DNA from: Cyanobacteria bacterium OH_PDB_112
GTDB lineage: Bacteria; Cyanobacteriota; Vampirovibrionia; Gastranaerophilales; CAJFVJ01
Direction: 5' to 3'
Length of the DNA stretch: 23,219 bases
NCBI GenBank assembly: GCA_023457295.1
Contig: JAEWLZ010000286.1
Coordinates: 1 to 23,219, forward strand
Part shown: piece by piece, positions 22,299 to 23,219 of the stretch
How the letters are laid out: each line of letters starts with the position of its first letter
How positions within the stretch are numbered: position 1 is the first letter of the stretch
Notes under the pieces: model-generated
What the model saw: the letters and a program-made list of their open reading frames with translations, nothing else
Databases searched by the model: none
Told to the model about the DNA's origin: nothing
Translations under genes and position numbers: made by a program

Positions 22299-23219
22299 AT
22301 GCCTTTATTAAAAAGTTTTAAAAAAATATCTTTTCAATTAAGAAAAAAAATTGCGCAAAAGTTGAATGTATATAATGTTAAACATTCTAAAATAAGGAAT
22401 AAGCAAGAATATTTGGATTATTATGAAAAAAATTTAAATATTTATAATTTGTGCAAAAAACTGAATAAAAAATTACAAGAAAAAAAATTAACTGAACCGC
22501 CTGTATTTTTTAAAGCAAAATTTAAAAATTTTCATGTATCATTTGAAAAGAATTTTCTAAATGATACTTACAAAGGATTTTGTATTTATTGCGACAAAAA
22601 TGTTGATTTTAAGTACGATTTTATTATACCAAATACCCCTGATGTTATTTTTAGAGAAAGACTTTTTTGTCCTGAATGCCAAAGTACTAGCAGAAATCGA
22701 GCAATGTTTTTTGTCATCCAAAAATTTGCAAAAAACAGAAAAGGATTAAAAATTTATTGCTATGAACAAGTAACACTTTTCCATGATTTATTGCAAGAAT
22801 GGTATGGAGAAGAAAATACTGTTATTGGGAGTGAATTTATTGATGATAAATTAGCTCCGGGAACAATTGTAGATAAAATTCGACATGAAGATGCCCTAAA
22901 TCTTAGTTTTGCAGATGAATCTTTAGATTTGGTTATATCTAACGATGTTTATGAACACGTTCCTGATATAAACAAAACGCTTCAAGAAGCTTTTAGGGTT
23001 CTAAGGCCCGGTGGTTATTTAATGTTTACTATTCCGTTTTTTCCTGAAAAAGATGAAACCGTTGTAAGGGCTAAAATAGAAAATGGCGAATTGATATACT
23101 TGATGGAAAAAGAAATTCATGGCAACCCTATGTTGAAAGAAGGATCGCTGGCATTTTATAATTTCGGATGGGATATTATGGAAATGCAGAAAGAGGCAGG
23201 ATTCAAAGACCCTTATATT
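22299..23219 (+). CDS. Zinc-ribbon SAM-dependent methyltransferase (3' end outside window)
   Basis: The frame from ATG 22299 stays open for 307 codons to the last base, so the gene is cut by the window edge. AAGGG (22287-22291) lies seven bases upstream. The first 90 residues are lysine-rich. Then come C95/C98 (CIYC) and C124/C127 (CPEC), a zinc-ribbon pair. The class I methyltransferase core follows: EDALNLSFADESLDLVISND (197-216), YEHVPDINKTLQEAFRVLRPGG (218-239) and YLMFTIPFFPEKDE. A classic N-terminal GxGxG SAM loop is not obvious; the segment KIYCYEQVTLFHDLL may replace it. In a polysaccharide locus it probably methylates a sugar or terminal residue. The substrate is unknown. Confidence 0.85.
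   Translation, partial: MPLLKSFKKISFQLRKKIAQKLNVYNVKHSKIRNKQEYLDYYEKNLNIYNLCKKLNKKLQEKKLTEPPVFFKAKFKNFHVSFEKNFLNDTYKGFCIYCDKNVDFKYDFIIPNTPDVIFRERLFCPECQSTSRNRAMFFVIQKFAKNRKGLKIYCYEQVTLFHDLLQEWYGEENTVIGSEFIDDKLAPGTIVDKIRHEDALNLSFADESLDLVISNDVYEHVPDINKTLQEAFRVLRPGGYLMFTIPFFPEKDETVVRAKIENGELIYLMEKEIHGNPMLKEGSLAFYNFGWDIMEMQKEAGFKDPYI

Noticed and set aside
22561..22749. Plus-strand ORF of 62 codons
   Set aside because: It lies in another frame of the methyltransferase that starts at 22299 and runs off the edge; the longer frame has the ribosome site and motifs.

Overview
The window is chromosomal DNA from a low-GC bacterium with a Gram-negative type of envelope. Signs of that envelope are a CDP-dideoxyhexose (O-antigen type) cluster, a lipobox lipoprotein and a GyrB with a long C-terminal insert. 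LL-diaminopimelate aminotransferase (DapL), AT-rich codon use, frequent TTG starts, and a short secreted-looking peptide with an FRG motif are reminiscent of Gastranaerophilales/Melainabacteria (non-photosynthetic relatives of Cyanobacteria). That placement is an inference, not shown by the sequence. TGA and TAA both act as stops, so the standard bacterial code applies. No tRNA, rRNA, CRISPR array or insertion sequence was seen, and no stretch longer than about 220 bases lacks a gene.

Bases 1-4681 (+ strand) hold the 3' part of a small membrane metallopeptidase-like gene, coaE (CoA), dapL (lysine and peptidoglycan precursor), a hairpin terminator, then a pabB-pabC fusion overlapping pabA (folate). 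Bases 4682-9268 (- strand) hold a 61-aa peptide gene, a two-gene unit of a BlaI/MecI-type repressor and an unknown 121-aa protein, a small lipoprotein, a Xer recombinase, and secD-secF. Bases 9269-9486 are a divergent regulatory region with two perfect inverted repeats; one has the candidate gyrB -35 element in its loop. Bases 9487-13761 (+) form a probable gyrB - nupC-like transporter - 3-methyladenine DNA glycosylase unit.

From 13834 to the right edge is a surface-polysaccharide locus. It starts with rfbF-rfbG-rfbH (glucose-1-phosphate to CDP-4-keto-3,6-dideoxyhexose) and a short-chain reductase/epimerase. A radical SAM/SPASM enzyme and a sugar C-methyltransferase follow. A family 2 glycosyltransferase lies on the opposite strand, and a zinc-ribbon methyltransferase runs off the right edge.

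The most unusual signal is a Rossmann-like YGAG module. It is at the N-terminus of the radical SAM protein, at the C-terminus of the glycosyltransferase, and in a more distant form at the C-terminus of the C-methyltransferase. This suggests the enzymes share a substrate-handling or docking domain. The cluster has RfbH but shows no RfbI/AscD reductase partner within the window.
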